A DNA stretch of 64,000 bases, from NCBI RefSeq assembly GCF_001704415.2, contig NC_030816.1:76401713-76465712 (forward strand). Reading direction: 5' to 3'. This stretch comes from Capra hircus. Taxonomy: Eukaryota; Chordata; Mammalia; Artiodactyla; Bovidae. The notes beneath the pieces are model-generated. The model worked only from the letters and a program-made list of their open reading frames with translations. It had not been told where the DNA came from and did not search any database. The translations under genes were made by a program, and so were the position numbers. Below are positions 34,295 to 47,169 of the stretch, one piece after another (positions within the stretch are counted from its first letter, which is position 1; the number at the start of each line of letters is the position of its first letter).

Positions 34295-34486
34295 CTGAGA
34301 CAGAAAGGAAAGAACAGAATCTGATTGTTTGAGACTGTTTATACTCCAGAGCCCTGTCTGATGCCTGCAACAGGATTAAGAGTGCCCAAAACAAGCAACT
34401 GCTGTGCCAAACAATAACTAACTGTGCCTTGAGCCAAATTTGCCCAGACTGAAAAAGAAACAACTGTTTGAGCTAAAATGAAACAG

Positions 34487-34522
34487 CTGTGTGAGTGTGT
34501 GTGTATGTGTGTGTGTGTTTAA
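34487..34522. repeat. (TG)n microsatellite
   Basis: Short tgtgtgtatgtgtgtgtgtg tract in the intron upstream of the 34.2 kb exon. Confidence 0.85.
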
Positions 34523-35197
34523 ACACACGTCCTGCAGCTCTGGGTTTGGAACGAGTCAAACTGAGTCTGATAAGCACATGGTATGAACTGTTTTGGGTAT
34601 GTGCAAGGAAGTTTGAAAGTGTAACACTCTCCTCTCAGTGCACACTCATCCTGAGGTTCGCTGGACTAAAACTAAGGTTTGAAAATTCACTGAACGTCAA
34701 AGTCACCCTCATCAAAATCAACCAATGATGGCAAGACAAATATTCAGCTTTCAGGAGGTCCCCAGAGAGCAGGAAGATTCTGTGCCTTAAGTCATTGTGG
34801 TCACTTTCTAACACATCACTAATTTTTTACCACCTTGAATTTCAAAAGGCTCCAAGAGAAGTCCTTTTGTTTTATTATTTCCTTTTTAATGAAAGAAAGT
34901 TACTTTTTTCACACCACGGATTATGTAACATAATACTTGTTCAGCAAAGGCATATTTTAATTTTTCTAATTATATTTAAACTGTTAGGTCAGGTGTCACT
35001 TGGCTTGTTATATTTGTAAGTGACCTTTATACCTACTTCTGTTTCCAGCTGAACGTAGATGACAAGTTTGGGAAACTGAGGCTATCTTTGGACATTGCAA
35101 CCAAAAGGAAATGGTGAACAGCAGATACCCAGGATAAATTTATTTATTGATTTTTTTGTCCTTCCTCTGTTTCAGCTGTGTACACATCCCCACTTAC

Positions 35198-35385
35198 TTG
35201 AGCCTCCTTTCCATGGACATGGCACAGATGTTTCTCCATCGGCGGTCCAGGTTTCGTGTGGCCTGCTGGATGGAATCGCACTCGGCGTCTGTAGCGCAAG
35301 CATCACAGTCATGGAGAAGTACCTCGCACAGGTTGAGCACAGAGGCCACGCCCGTGCTGTGCTTCTCGATGTCTCTCTGAAGCTC
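35198..35385 (-). CDS. SYNE1: SYNE1 exon, second part of spectrin repeat about SR69
   Basis: A 188-nt exon (62 codons plus AA) from ELQRDIEKHSTGV to MSMERRL, the split codon making Lys with the next exon. Acceptor CCCTGCAG, donor AA|GTAAGT. It carries the second and third helices of the repeat, including the late-repeat Trp pair in NLDRRWRNI typical of helix C. A Cys-rich patch (CEVLLHDCDACATDAECD) is clearly visible. The large intron before it (10.7 kb) is filled by an L1/BovB nest. Confidence 0.96.
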
Positions 35386-35399
35386 CTGCAGGGAAGCAG

Positions 35400-36540
35400 A
35401 CATGCTTTAGTCAAACACTTGTTTACCGATGGGAGAAACTGCAGCTGTATTCACTGACTCAGAAATGGTTAGGCAAAACCTTGACAAGTATTTCATCTCC
35501 TTGAATGCATGAAGCTTCTTCAACTTCCTTTATGAAATACCGCAAGCTCAAAAGTATGAGAAAACGAGTCTAGAAATATTTGGCCTATGTGAACCATGCT
35601 AAAATATCAACTGAAAAAGTAAGACTACATCAACTGTGCAGAGTACAATGAGCTTCTTTAGTGATTGAAATATGAATCTTGCCCCAGTTTTTACTTCACA
35701 GATGTATCACTTCCATTCTAATCCATAGATCAATCAAAGGAGTACGTGTACTCCTGTTAAGAGTTGGCACTCACTTTGATCTCCAAGGATCTGCAAACTA
35801 TTTTAAACAGTTAATTCCACCATCATTAAAAGGTACCATGGTTTAAGGGACCTTGGTTTTCTGTCATGTATGACAACCATTATTATCAGCAGCTTCTTCA
35901 ATGAACAAATTTAAACGTAGGACAGAAACTGGAAGATATGAAATAGAATGATAAAGTTCAATTCTTGTAATATTTTATAATGTGATAGATCCCATATAAC
36001 TGAAAGAGGTTGTGCAAGATATTTGAAAGGACAGTTTAGTGAAACTGAAATATTTGAAAGAATTTATTTTCTTATGTCTAGTTTATGAAATCTCCAAAGT
36101 TAATCAATGGCACTGTTATTGCATTCAACAGTAAGCTACATTTTGTGAAGAAGACATTGGGATCTGGTGTTAAGGAGAAAAACAGGAAGGAGAATCTACA
36201 TGCAACAATATAAATCCTACTTATCTGAATAAGTTGAGGAATTATTAAGAGAAAAGTTAGGCAAATTCAAGAACTATATAAGAGAAAAGGAAAATATATT
36301 GAAGGCCTGAACGAATAGGACAAGCGAAACATACTAGTCGGCCTCTTTTTTAATAATGGAATGCTTTGAGTAAACTGAGTTAAAAGCTCAACAGAAAAAT
36401 AATGTATATTTTGTTACACTCTGTGCAGTTAATATGATAATATGGAAGACTTGATATGGTAGAACTCTGGGCAAATTCAATGCCTTAAACAAGAAAGATA
36501 AACATTAATCTGTTGATGGCTACTTAAGTTGCTTACATGT
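35400..36540. other. SYNE1: Intron, unique AT-rich sequence
   Basis: No gene or clear mobile element recognised. Confidence 0.6.
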
Positions 36541-38924
36541 ATTCACCTGTAAACAATGCTACAGTAAACATGGCAGTGGAGATTTCTTTTCAACACAGTG
36601 ATTTCATTTCCTTCAGATACATACCCCAAAAGCGGAACTGCTAGAACATATGGTAGATCCAGTTTTACTTTTTTGAGGAACATCTATATTCTCTTCCATA
36701 GTGGCTGCACCAATTTACGTTCCCACCAACAGTACATAAGGGTTTCATTTTCTCTAAATCCTTGCCAGTACTTTTTAATCTCTTGTCTTTTGATAATAGC
36801 CATCCAACAGGTGTGAGATGATATTTCACTGTGTTTTTTTATTTGCATTTCTACCATGATTAGTGATGTTGAGCATCTTTACATATACCTGTTGGCAGCT
36901 TGACTATCTTCTTTTAGAAAATGCTTGTTCAGGTCCTTTGCTGGATAATTTGGTGTTTTTTGTTTTTGTTTGCTATTGAGGTGTATATATGAGTTTCTTG
37001 TGCATCTTAGATACTAACTCTTGATCAGATATGTGGTTCGAAAATATTTTCTTTCATTCCTAGGTTGCCTTTGCATTTGGTTGATCATGACTTTTGCTGT
37101 GCAGAAGCATCAGAGTTTGATTTAGTCTCACCTGTTTCATTTTTGCTTTTGTTGGTTGAACTTCCAAAAGTCATTGCTAACACCAATGTTAAGGAGCCTT
37201 TTCCCTATGTCTTCCTCTGGGTTGCAAGTCTTAAATTTAAGTCTTTAATCCATTTCAAATTAATTTGTCTAGGTCGTGTAAGATAGAGGTCCAGTTTAAC
37301 TCTTTTGCATGTGAATATCCAGTTTTCCCAACACAATTTTTTAAAGAAACTATCTTTTCTCCATTGAGTATCCTTATTAGTCAAATATTAGTTGACTGCA
37401 CATGTGGGTTTATTTCTGGGCTCTCTATTCTGTTCCATTGGTCTATGTGTTTGTTTTAAATGCCAGTACCATACTTTTTTGATTACAAAAGCTTTGTAAT
37501 ATTAACTTGAAATCCTAAAATGTGATGCCTCCAGATTTGTTCTTACTTAGGACTGCTTTGGTTATTAGGGATCTTTTTGGTTCCATATGACTTTCAGGAT
37601 TTTTTTTTCTATTTCTGTAAAAAGTACCATTGGAATCTTCACAAGGATTGCATTTAATCTACAGATAGCTTTGTATGCACATTTTAGCAATATTAATTCT
37701 TCCAATCCATGGGATATCTTTCCATCTGCTTGTGTCTGATTCAGTGTCTTTCATCAGCATCTTACAGTGTCACAGTACATATCTTTCACCTTCTTGGTTG
37801 AATTTATTCCTCAAACATTTCATTGTTTTTGATGTCATTGTAAATGGAATTTTTCTCTTTATTTTCCAGATACTTCATTGTTAAGTGTTTGGAAACACGA
37901 TGATTTCTGTATGTTGAATTTGTATGCTACAACTTACCTGAATTTATTAGTTATAAAAGGTTCCTGGTGGAGTCTTTAGGATTTTTCTATATGTAAGACC
38001 ATGCCACATGCAAACAGAGACAATTTTACACCCTCCTTTCTGATCTGGATGCCTTTTGTTTCTTTTCTTGCCCAGTTTCTCTGACAAGGCTTTCCAGTGC
38101 TATGTTGAATAGAACTGGTGAGAGTGGGCACCCTTGTCTTGTTTTCAGCCTTTCATCACTGAGTATGATGTTAGCTTTGGCAGTGTCACATATGCCCTTT
38201 ATTATGTTGACGTCCATTCTCTCTATAGCCAGTTTGTTGACAGCTATCATTTGAATTTTGTCAGCGGTTTCCCTGCATCTATAGTGATGATCATATGATT
38301 TTTATTTCATTTTAGTAATGCAATGTATTGTATTCACTGATTTGCATATATTGAAACATTTTTGCACTCTAGGAATGAATCCAACTTAATTACAGTGTAT
38401 AATATTTTAAAGTGTTGCTGAATTTGGTTTCTCAGTACTTTATTGAGAGTTTTTGCATCTATATTCATCAGGCATATTGGTTGATAGTTTTCCTATGGTG
38501 TCCTTATCTGGTTTTGGTATCAGGGTAATGCTGGACTCATAAAATGAGTTTGAGAGCATCCTTTTCCCTTCAGTTTTTTGAAAGAGTGAGATGAATTGGC
38601 TTTAAATGTTTCGTAGATTTCACTTGTGATACCAGGTCATGGAAATGTCCAGTGTTGGACATTTCTTTGTTGGGAGGTTTTTGATTATTGATTCTACCTC
38701 CTTATTCATTATTGCTCTGTTCAGATTTTCTATTTCTTCAAGATCCATTCTTGGTAGATTGTATGCTTCTAGGAATTGCCCATTTTTCCTAGATTCTCCA
38801 ATTTGTTCATTTATAACTGCTCATAGTAGTCTTTTATGATCCTTGATATTTCTTGTAATGTTCCCATTTTCATTTATAATTTTTTAAATAATTTATTTTG
38901 GTCCCTATCTTTTTTTCTTGGTTC

Positions 38925-40052
38925 AGCTCAGTTCAGTTCAGTAGCTCAGTTGTGTCTGACTCTCCGTGACCCCATGAATTGTAGCACGTCAAGCTTCCCT
39001 GTCCATCACCAACTCCTGGAGTTCACCCAAACTCATTTGCATCAAGTCAGTGTGCCATCCAGCCATCTCATCCTCTGTCGTCCCCTTCTCCTCCTGCCCC
39101 CAATCCCTCCCAGCATCAGGGTCTTTTCCAATAAGTCAACTCTTCTCATGAGGTGGCCAAAGTATTGGAGTTTCAGCCTCAGCATCAGTCCTTCCAATGA
39201 ACACCCAGGACTGATCTCCTTTAGGATGGACTGGTTGGATCTCCTTGCAGTCCAAGGGTCTCACAGAGTCTTCTCCAGCACCACAGTTCAAAAGCATCAA
39301 TTCTTTGGTGCTCAGATTTCTTCACAGTCCAACTCTCACATCCATACATGACTACTGGAAAAACCATAGCCTTGACTATACGGACCTTAGTTGGCAAAGT
39401 AATGTCTCTGCTTTGGAATATATTATCTAGGTTGGTCATAACTTTCCTTCCAAGGAGTGAGCGTCTTTTAATTTCATGACTGCAATCACCATCTGCAGTG
39501 ATTTTGGAGCCCCCCAAAATAAGTCTGATACTGTTTGCACTGTTTCCCCATCTATTTCCCATGAAGTGATGGGACCAGAAGCCATGATCTTCATTTTCTG
39601 AATGTTGAGCTTTAAGTCAACTTTTTCACTCTCCTCTTTCACTTGCATCAAGAGGCTTTTTAGTTCCTCTTCACTTTCTGCCATAAGGGTGGTGTCATCT
39701 GCATATCTGAGGTGATTGATATTTCTCCGGGCAATCTTGATTTCAGCTTGTGCTTCTTCCAGCCCAGTGTTTCTCATGATGTACTCTGCATAGAAGTTAA
39801 ATAAGCAGGGTGACAATATACAGCCTTGACGTACTCTTTTTCCCATTTGGAACCAGTCTGTTGTTCCATGTCCAGTTCTAACTGTTGCTTCCTGGCCTGC
39901 ATATAGGTTTCTGAAGAGGCAGGTCAGGGGGTCTGGTATTCCCATCTCTTTCAGAATTTTCCACAGTTTATTGTGATCCGCAAAGTCAATAAAGCAGAAA
40001 TAGATGTTTTTCTGGAACTCTCTTGCTTTTTCCATGATCCAGCAGATACTCT
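38925..40052 (-). mobile_element. BovB inserted into the L1
   Basis: Antisense, 5'-truncated BovB from its 3' tail ('cagctcagttcagttcagtagctcag') to within the RT ('ctttttccatgatccagcag'). A minus-strand frame at 39436-40035 has YADDTTLMAESEEE and GKRVRQGC. L1 text resumes at 'actctagctaaaattcgg'. Confidence 0.92.
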
Positions 40053-40463
40053 AGCTAAAATTCGGTGTCAATTTTGTTTATAGTGCCAGAGAAGCAACTC
40101 AGTTTTGTTAATCTTTTGTATTGTTTTCTTATTCTTTATTTCATTATTTCTGATCTACTCTTTATTATTTCCTCTTTTCTGTCAACTTTGGGCTTACCTT
40201 GTATTTTTTCTACTTCCTTGAGTTGAGTTAGGTTGTTTATTTGAGATCTTTATTTCTTAATATAGGTGTTTATCTCTACAAACTTTTCTCCTAGAACTGC
40301 TTTTGCTATATCCCATAAGTTTTGGTATGTTGTGTTCCCTTTTCTGTTTATCTCCAGATATTTTAAATTTCTCTTTTGATTTTTTCTTTGATCCACTGGT
40401 TGTTTAAGAGTGTGTTGTTTAATTTCCATGTATTTGCCAGTTTTCTAGCTTTCTTCCTGTTAT

Positions 40464-40560
40464 TAATTTTTTAATTAATTAATTTATTTTAATTGGAGGC
40501 TAATTACTTTACAATATTGTGGTGGTTTTTGCCATACATCAACCTGAACCAGCCATGGAT
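40464..40560 (-). repeat. Ruminant L1 3' UTR scrap inside the older L1
   Basis: 'ttaattggaggctaattactttacaatattgtggtggtttttgcc' is ruminant L1 3' UTR (antisense); the older L1 text is interrupted here and resumes after it. Confidence 0.65.
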
Positions 40561-40679
40561 ATCTAATCTCATATTATGGTTGGAAAGACACTTGACTTGA
40601 TGTAATTTACACTTTCTTGAATTTATTGAGACTTGTTTTGTGGTCTAACATATAATCTATCCTGGAAAATGTTCCACTC

Positions 40680-41560
40680 TCTGAGGTTGAGGTGGGGCAG
40701 GGTATGCTACTGGTTGGGCCCTACAGTCACCTCTGATTGTATGAGGTCACAAGCTATGTTTACTGGCAGGGCAGTGTTACTGGTTGGACTCATGATTGGG
40801 CAGGGCTATAGGCTGGTCTCTGCAATTGCTCTTGATGGGGTCTCAGCTTGTGCTCCCAGACCGAAGGGTGATGCTGGCTGGACTCTGTGTTCAGGTGAGG
40901 CCTCAGGCTGTGCTCTGTGATCATGCAAAGCTGCAGCCTTGGAACGGGGCAGGGCCATAAGGCTTTGCCATCAGATAGGCCCCTGGCTGTGCTCCTCTGT
41001 TGGGCAAGATTACTGGCCAGACTCTCTGGTTAAGAGAGCCCTCCAGCTGAATCCTACAGTGAGTGGGTCTAGAGACTGTGTTTCACGGTCAAGCTGGGTT
41101 GTTGTCTAGGCTTTCTTGACAAGAAAGCCTTTGTAGGGTGGGGCCATAGCTTAGGTTTCAGGCTGTGTTGCGCAATCAGACAAGGCCGTCAGCTGGACTC
41201 CACCACTGAGTAGGGATTGTAGGTTGGGCTGAGGCTGTCCAGGGTCACTGTTCAGGCTCCCTTGCTATGCAAGGCCAGAGGCTATGCCCAGCAGTTGGTA
41301 GGGCTACAGGCTTGACTTCCTGCCCAAGCAGGGCTCTTGGATGGGCCCCCTGGCTGCCTGGGTTCTCTGGCCAGGCTTCCTGGTGGGGTCGGGTGGAGAC
41401 AGTGCTCAGCTGTTGGGCGAGGCTGGGCATCTGCCTCCCTGCCCAGGCTGAGAAAGATCAAGGCCAGTTGTCTGGGGACCCAACTCGAGTAAAGCTGCCA
41501 AGTGAGTCTGCAGGCTAGACAGGGCCACTGGCTGGGCTCTGCTGATGAGCAGAGGCGCTG
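40680..41560. repeat. GC-rich degenerate tandem region
   Basis: Loose units of about 45-60 bp built on 'gggcagggctatgggctggactctgtg'. GC content and word use differ sharply from the L1 ORF2 sequence beside it. Best read as the L1 5' UTR, but could be a separate minisatellite. The many open frames on both strands result from low stop-codon density. Confidence 0.6.
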
Positions 41561-42644
41561 GCTAGGATCTCTCTTTGGGTGCAGCTGCAAGCAGGAATGC
41601 AGTTCCACCAAGACCTGGGTGTGGGTGCTGTAAGTCCCCACGCCTTCTCCATCTTATCAGATCCCCTGCAGATGAGCCCTACAGTTTTCCTCCCTGTGAA
41701 GTGAGACCCCACTGGGCCTCTTGGGAAGCATCACACAATCCCAGGGGAGCTGGACGTCCACCTGGGCTTCTCTTTTCCCGCTGGAAAAACCACAGGCCTG
41801 CGGGGTCCCCCTGGTACAGGGCTGTGCCAGCCTGGGGAGGGTGATGGGGGCAGAGTGCAGCTACTCCTGTCATCTTCTGATGTGGGCCTTCCCAGTCTCC
41901 ATGGTCCAGGGGGTGCTTCAGCCTCCCTCTGGGTCCTGGGGTTCTCATGGTGCTGCCCTGTCTCTGGATGGATGCTTGTTGGTCTTCTTGTGACGGGGAC
42001 TTGAGTCAGGAACGGCTTAGGCCACCATCTTAGTAACATTACTCCTCTGTATGCTTTTGAGTCTATCTCAGAGCAGAGATTCAAGAGTGGAAACCAGCAC
42101 CAGCATGTGAAACCCAGACTCTGACACATGGCTGGAGGCCCAGTGCTGACACCTCTGATTGACCCAGTCATGGGTGCCCTCCATAGTTTGGTGAGGTTTA
42201 CTTCCAGGTGCTTGGCCAGGTTCCCACAGTAACTATTGGAGAAAGTCTCCACGTGCTTCTGCTCAAAAGCTTTTGTTCAAATCAACGTTAAAAAATAAAG
42301 CTTGAGGGATTTTATAATTATATAAGAAACCAAACACAGATCACAATTTTAGTCTCAGCTTTAACTTCCATTGGTAACTGTCTCCAATTGCCTCACAGTG
42401 TCTCCAGATTCATTGTTTTTCATTTATAACACACAGAAATTTGACAAAACATCCTCTGAGGCCACCTCAAGCCTCTATCTATTTCTGCCCAATTAAATTT
42501 GTAAGAATTAAGTACATTGGCAAGACAGACATATAGAAACTCCACATAGGGAAATGGAAGAAAATCTGTTCATTTAAATATTTGTCAGAATTTTTCCCCT
42601 TTGGAGACAGATTACTTTTTCTGTTTTTTTAAAGCATGGATCCA

Positions 42645-42654
42645 ATATGCTATA

Positions 42655-42691
<37 letters not shown>

Positions 42692-42692
42692 A
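42645..42692. repeat. (TA)n(T)n tract
   Basis: About 15 ta units followed by 14 T. Confidence 0.9.
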
Positions 42693-42749
42693 CAAAATCT
42701 ATGGTCAAATGTTTTCCATAAAGGTAACTAGTAAATATGATATGATTAA

Positions 42750-42950
42750 AGTAAACACCCACTTTGTGCTGGACATTGTGCTAAGTGCTTTTCTTGCTAA
42801 CTTCTGTAATAACACTATGAGTCATGTACTCTGATTCTTAGCATCCTATATGTAAGGAAGTTGAGGATTAAAATAGTTCATTGCTTTGTTCCATGTCACA
42901 CAAAAAACTGGTAAGGCCAATATTTGAATCCAGAAAGTCTTTACTTTTAA
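42750..42950 (-). repeat. MIR SINE, antisense
   Basis: 'gtgctggacattgtgctaagtgcttttc' to 'gtaaggccaatatttgaatcc'. Confidence 0.7.
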
Positions 42951-43364
42951 CTGTTAGTGTACAGTTGTTTATCTTTTAGCTCAGTTTTCTGGGTTTTATT
43001 TCTGTTTTTCTAAGTAACATGTTTATATTAGTATTTCTTGATTTTTAAATGTTAGACATTGAGTCTAGAGTAGGGAAGGAATAAACTTCTACATGACTCA
43101 CCAGGCTCCAATTATTGGTTTAGCACCTCTTATAGCTAAAGCAATAATCATTTCTTTACAAGATTACAGTTCTTTAATATTTTTCACACTTGAGCTACAA
43201 AATATGCTATGGTTATATTTCTTTTCTTACACAACTTTTTGTTTTCTAAAATCAATAGTTCTTCATTTCTCTCTCTCTCTCCCTTGCTCTCTTTAGAATC
43301 TGTATTGCTAATTTGTATTGTATTCTTTCTCTTATGGTGCTAATAAAGCTCCTTCCAAGAATTC

Positions 43365-43645
43365 CTGGTTGCCAGGGGGGAGGATGGGAAGATGGGAGGT
43401 AGGGAGTTTGGGATGGATGTGTACATACTCCTATATTTAAAATGGGTAATCAACAAGGACCTACTGATAGGATAGGAAACTCTGCTCAATATTATGTGGC
43501 AGCTTGGATGGGAGAGGAGTTTGGGGGAGAATGAATACGAGTATAAATATTGCTGAGTCTCTTTGCTGTTCACCTGAAACTATCACATTGTTAATCAGCT
43601 ATATCCCAATACAAAATAATTAAAACAAAACAAAACAAAACAAAA
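43365..43645 (+). repeat. L1 3' UTR fragment
   Basis: 'ggttgccaggggggaggatggg' through 'cacctgaaactatcacattgttaatcagctatatccc' with an (AAAAC)n tail. Confidence 0.75.
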
Positions 43646-43649
43646 ACTC

Positions 43650-45700
43650 CTTCCAGTATGGTTAAGTCCATCAGGCCCCCTAGTTCAGCTGTTTTCTTCC
43701 TTGGAGACGTCCCTTTTAGGGAGCCCAGAATCCCTACTCCTGTCTGGACAGGTTCTTGCTAGATGATAGAACCACTGTCATCTGGGACTTTCCTTTACCA
43801 TCATCCCGGGGATTTCCTTCTTTCTCTCCTGAATATTATTTTTCCTCTCATTTCACTATACATAGAATATCCTTCATTAGATTCTTGTGAATGTGTGCAG
43901 AGAAGGTTAACTATTTTACATATTAAGTAGCAGCTATAATATTCTAAATCATAAACAATCTTCTAACTTTTAGAAGGCATTCTGCCGTTGTATACTAGCT
44001 GCCAGAATGGTTTTGGAGAAATCAAACTTTTTCATCTTGGAAACCTTGAAATCTCTTTATCCACCATCTTCTGAACTTTCGTAATAGCTTTGCTTTGTGT
44101 TAATTTTCCAGGGCGCTTGTAGGGTTTGTGCTCTAGAAGTGCTTAGTTTTCATTTTGGGATTTTTTTTCCCTGCATTATCCTTTGATCATTTCTTCCTTT
44201 CCACTTTATTTTGGAGAGGGAGAGGGCTTTTACAGCATAACTGAATTGGATTTTGAAACTCTTGCACGAATCCTGGCTGCAGGATTAACCGGATGCAGTG
44301 TGGTGGGAGTCAGACCATTTGGTAGAGTCTTCCACTTATTCCCTCTATTTTTAATAGAGTGGTTCAAGCACGGATGGCATCCTGTATTATCAAATTAAAG
44401 GTCCCTCTGGTTTGCCTGACTAGCTGGGCTTAGGCGGGATCTGCTCACTGAACCACTCCTTTTTCTGACCTTTGAGCAATCTTTCCTTTAAAGCCCTGCA
44501 GACTTGATAGTTCCACTTCCTGAGTGAGACTTCTGGGAACTCCGTCTGCAGCAGGAAGCAGCTGTCTTCCTCCTCCATTCTGCTAGCACCATCGCTGTTT
44601 ATCTGCTATCCATCTTCCAAATTCTCTTGGATGTCTGTCAGCTCTATTATCTTCTGTTTTTTTTTTTTTTTTTTCTGTTTAGGGTTTTGACCTTTTATCT
44701 CCTTTACTATCATTTTATTGGGGTTTTAGTAACAGGTAGAACTGTAAATGCATATCAGCAATTTATCATTTTTAACTAGATACTTTTTTGGTTTTCTCAT
44801 ATTTGCTAAATCACATAACTGGCCATTAGCATTTTAACTCTTATCACTTGTCCATATTATTACCATGTTCTCCAGGAAAATGTGGGAAAAACTTGAGGCA
44901 AACCACAACCCCTAGAGTTACTCATCAGAGTCCTTCAGAGGGTTTTAATCTCACAAAAAGTGAAAAATATCCTGCTAACTATTTCTTACAAAAGAAATGC
45001 TAATTTAAATATCAAAGTAACCCAACTCCTAAAAACTGTATTTTAATATCCATTCTCTTTGGTTTAAATAGTTTATAAATAAAGTACATGAAACATTTCA
45101 TCAGACTGAAGAAATATGTCTGTTTATACACTTTGTAAAATGAAGGAACTTGAACAAAATGGCTTAATGTAATGGAAATAACCGACGTCAGTAGAATTTT
45201 CAAAGATAATTTAAAAGCATGCAATAGCAATACATCTTATGGGGGAGGTATGGCGTTGATAACTGACGGCTAGAGTCTACCATGCTGTATAAGAATCAGC
45301 AAAGAGAGTGGGAAGTGAAAATCCATTCTGCATGTATTTTTCAGGGTCACCCTCTTTTGCTTTGTTGGGTTGTGTATGGTGCTGCGTTTGCTACACACGT
45401 GAAGATGACATTATAGTCTGTGGTCTGTAGGTCATGCAATCCTCCTCGCAAAATTAAATTATTTAGACTCTAGAAACTTGATAAGTATGCACTGTGATCT
45501 CTCTCAAAAACACTGTGTGCAGAACATAGAAAAGGGCTCTGAAGACTATGGCTGCGGGTTAGTGACTCACAGATAAATAAACAAAACTGTTAGCACTGTT
45601 CCGGATATATCACTGCAGCTCAACCCAAGCTTCCACCTTAGGATGGTTTCTTGGAGGACCCGTGACATTAACTCTATGATGGCAGATCTACTTAAGAGTC
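43650..45700. other. SYNE1: Intron, no recognised gene
   Basis: Old repeat-like AT-rich sequence with a T run at 44658-44676. I recognise no family with confidence and no SYNE1 exon. Confidence 0.5.
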
Positions 45701-45708
45701 AACTTTGT

Positions 45709-45865
45709 GAGGACTTCCCTGGTTTTCTAGAGGCTAAAACTCTGTGTGCAGGGGGCCTGGCTTCGATCCCTGGTCAGGGAACTAGATCCCACATGTTAAA
45801 ACGAAAGGTTCCACATGCTGTAACTAAGACCCAGCACAAGTAAATCAATATTGTCTTTTAAAAAG
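45709..45865 (+). repeat. CHR-type tRNA-derived SINE
   Basis: 'gaggacttccctggttttctagagg' to 'taactaagacccagcacaag'. It lies about 200 bp downstream of the 46.1 kb exon. Confidence 0.85.
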
Positions 45866-46065
45866 AGTCAACTCTGGGAGGAGATGGAACGTATTTGCCC
45901 CAAACACCTGTCTAGCCAGTGCCTCCCCTTTCTCACCAGTCTTTCCCAGCTTCCTCCAGATTTCCCATCCCAATTCTCCACCTCACACTCACGTCTCTAT
46001 TCTGCCCAGGAGGACCAATTTTCAAGAACCTATTGATTCTTTCCTTCTATTGTTTTACATTTTAC

Positions 46066-46228
46066 CTGCTGCTCGTTAAGTTTTTTCTGTATTTCTTCTG
46101 AGTCACAGGAATCGTAGACGATGGGTTTGGCCAGCTCTGACTCGATGTGGGCCAACCACGTCCTCAGACTGCTCATGTTCTTATCCAGCTGCTGGACTGC
46201 AACCAGAGTTTCCTTCAGCTTCTTTACC
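46066..46228 (-). CDS. SYNE1: SYNE1 exon, start of the first spectrin repeat shared with alpha-2
   Basis: A 163-nt exon that begins with G (completing Arg with the previous AG) followed by 54 codons from VKKLKETLV to EIQKKLNEQQ. The acceptor is CTGCCCACAG and the donor CAG|GTAAAA. The heptad-like pattern with the conserved core Trp (SLRTWLAHIE) marks the first helix of a spectrin repeat, SR69 if counted back from the 74 known repeats. This is the most upstream exon shared by the giant and alpha-2 isoforms in the window; it can be spliced either from the giant's upstream exon (beyond 64000) or from the alpha-2 exon 7.7 kb upstream. Confidence 0.96.
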
Positions 46229-46264
46229 CTGTGGGCAGAAAAGGAGAGACGTCAACTTCAGGGA

Positions 46265-46480
46265 GAGGCCTCATTCATGCTTCCCTCATGAGCAGAAGCC
46301 AGTGCTGGGTCTAAACCCAGAGTCCATCCTGGTTCAGCCACCAACTGTCTGTGTGACTGTGGGAGGTGGCATAGCCCTTCTGTGTCTCTGTTTCCTTGTC
46401 TATAAAATAGAGAAGAAGTAACAGTATTTATGAGATTCAAATCAGGTGAATAACGAAGGGGCCAGTACATGGGAAACATT
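46265..46480 (+). repeat. MIR SINE
   Basis: 'tcagccaccaactgtctgtgtgactgtggg', 'gtctctgtttccttgtctataaaatagag' follow the MIR core in sense order. Confidence 0.7.
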
Positions 46481-46944
46481 AAAAAGAATACCAGCCATGG
46501 TTATCCTCAACACAACTATAATGATATAACAACCTCATGGTTGTCACAGAAATTGTGACTTCATCAATAATATAATCTATACTATGCACTTTCACAAATA
46601 ATATAATGTATACTTCTACCAAGAATAACTGGGAGAAAAAGTTAACATTTCCAATGATTTGTCACTAAACAGACCACATATCCATGGTTCTGATCACTTC
46701 AGCTCCACTGTGATGTGCTTCAGCAACACTGTAGCAGAAACTTAGTTCAAAGAAGAAGCCACACTTAAGACCCACTATCAGTGAGTTATTGCATGCACTT
46801 ATGCAGTTTGAGTTTTCATGATGCCAGATCATGTCAAAGGTAACTAAGGGCCTATGGGATTGTCAAGCGGCAGAAGGCAGGTGCCAGATCTACTGTTATC
46901 CAGTCTTCTACCTGCAGAGCCTAATTTGGTCCTCTCTTCACTAC

Positions 46945-47167
46945 GGCGGTGATGGCATGCGTGTTCAATCGTGTCCGACTCTTTGTGATCCCTTGGACTG
47001 TAGCCCAGCAGGCTCCTTTATCCATGGAATTTTCCAGGCAAGAATACTGGAGTGGGTTGCCACTTCCTACTCCAGGGGATATTCCCAACCCAAGGATTTA
47101 ACCTGATTCTCTTTTTATCTCCTGCACTGGCAGGAGGATTCTTTATGGCTTTGCCACGAGAAGCCCA
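46945..47167 (-). repeat. Bov-tA SINE, antisense
   Basis: 'gtgttcaatcgtgtccgactctttgtgatccc' to 'gctttgccacgagaagccc'. Confidence 0.9.
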
Positions 47168-47169
47168 GT

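Larger units (their letters stand above)
36545..42035 (-). mobile_element. Old L1 LINE, antisense, internally deleted and invaded
   Basis: 3' end near 36.55 kb. From there to 40.67 kb the plus strand is the reverse complement of L1 3' UTR and ORF2; a minus-strand frame at 38026-38250 carries the RT word TRQGCPLSPVLFNIALE. At about 40.68 kb it jumps to a GC-rich, internally repetitive stretch ending near 42.03 kb at 'ggccaccatctta', the complement of the AAGATGG start typical of L1, so this reads as the L1 5' UTR. ORF1 and the endonuclease part are missing. The 5' UTR call is inference. Confidence 0.7.

Noticed and set aside
41267..42252. Overlapping open frames on both strands (up to 173 codons)
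   Set aside because: GC-rich degenerate repeat with few stops; no start context, splice structure or family match.
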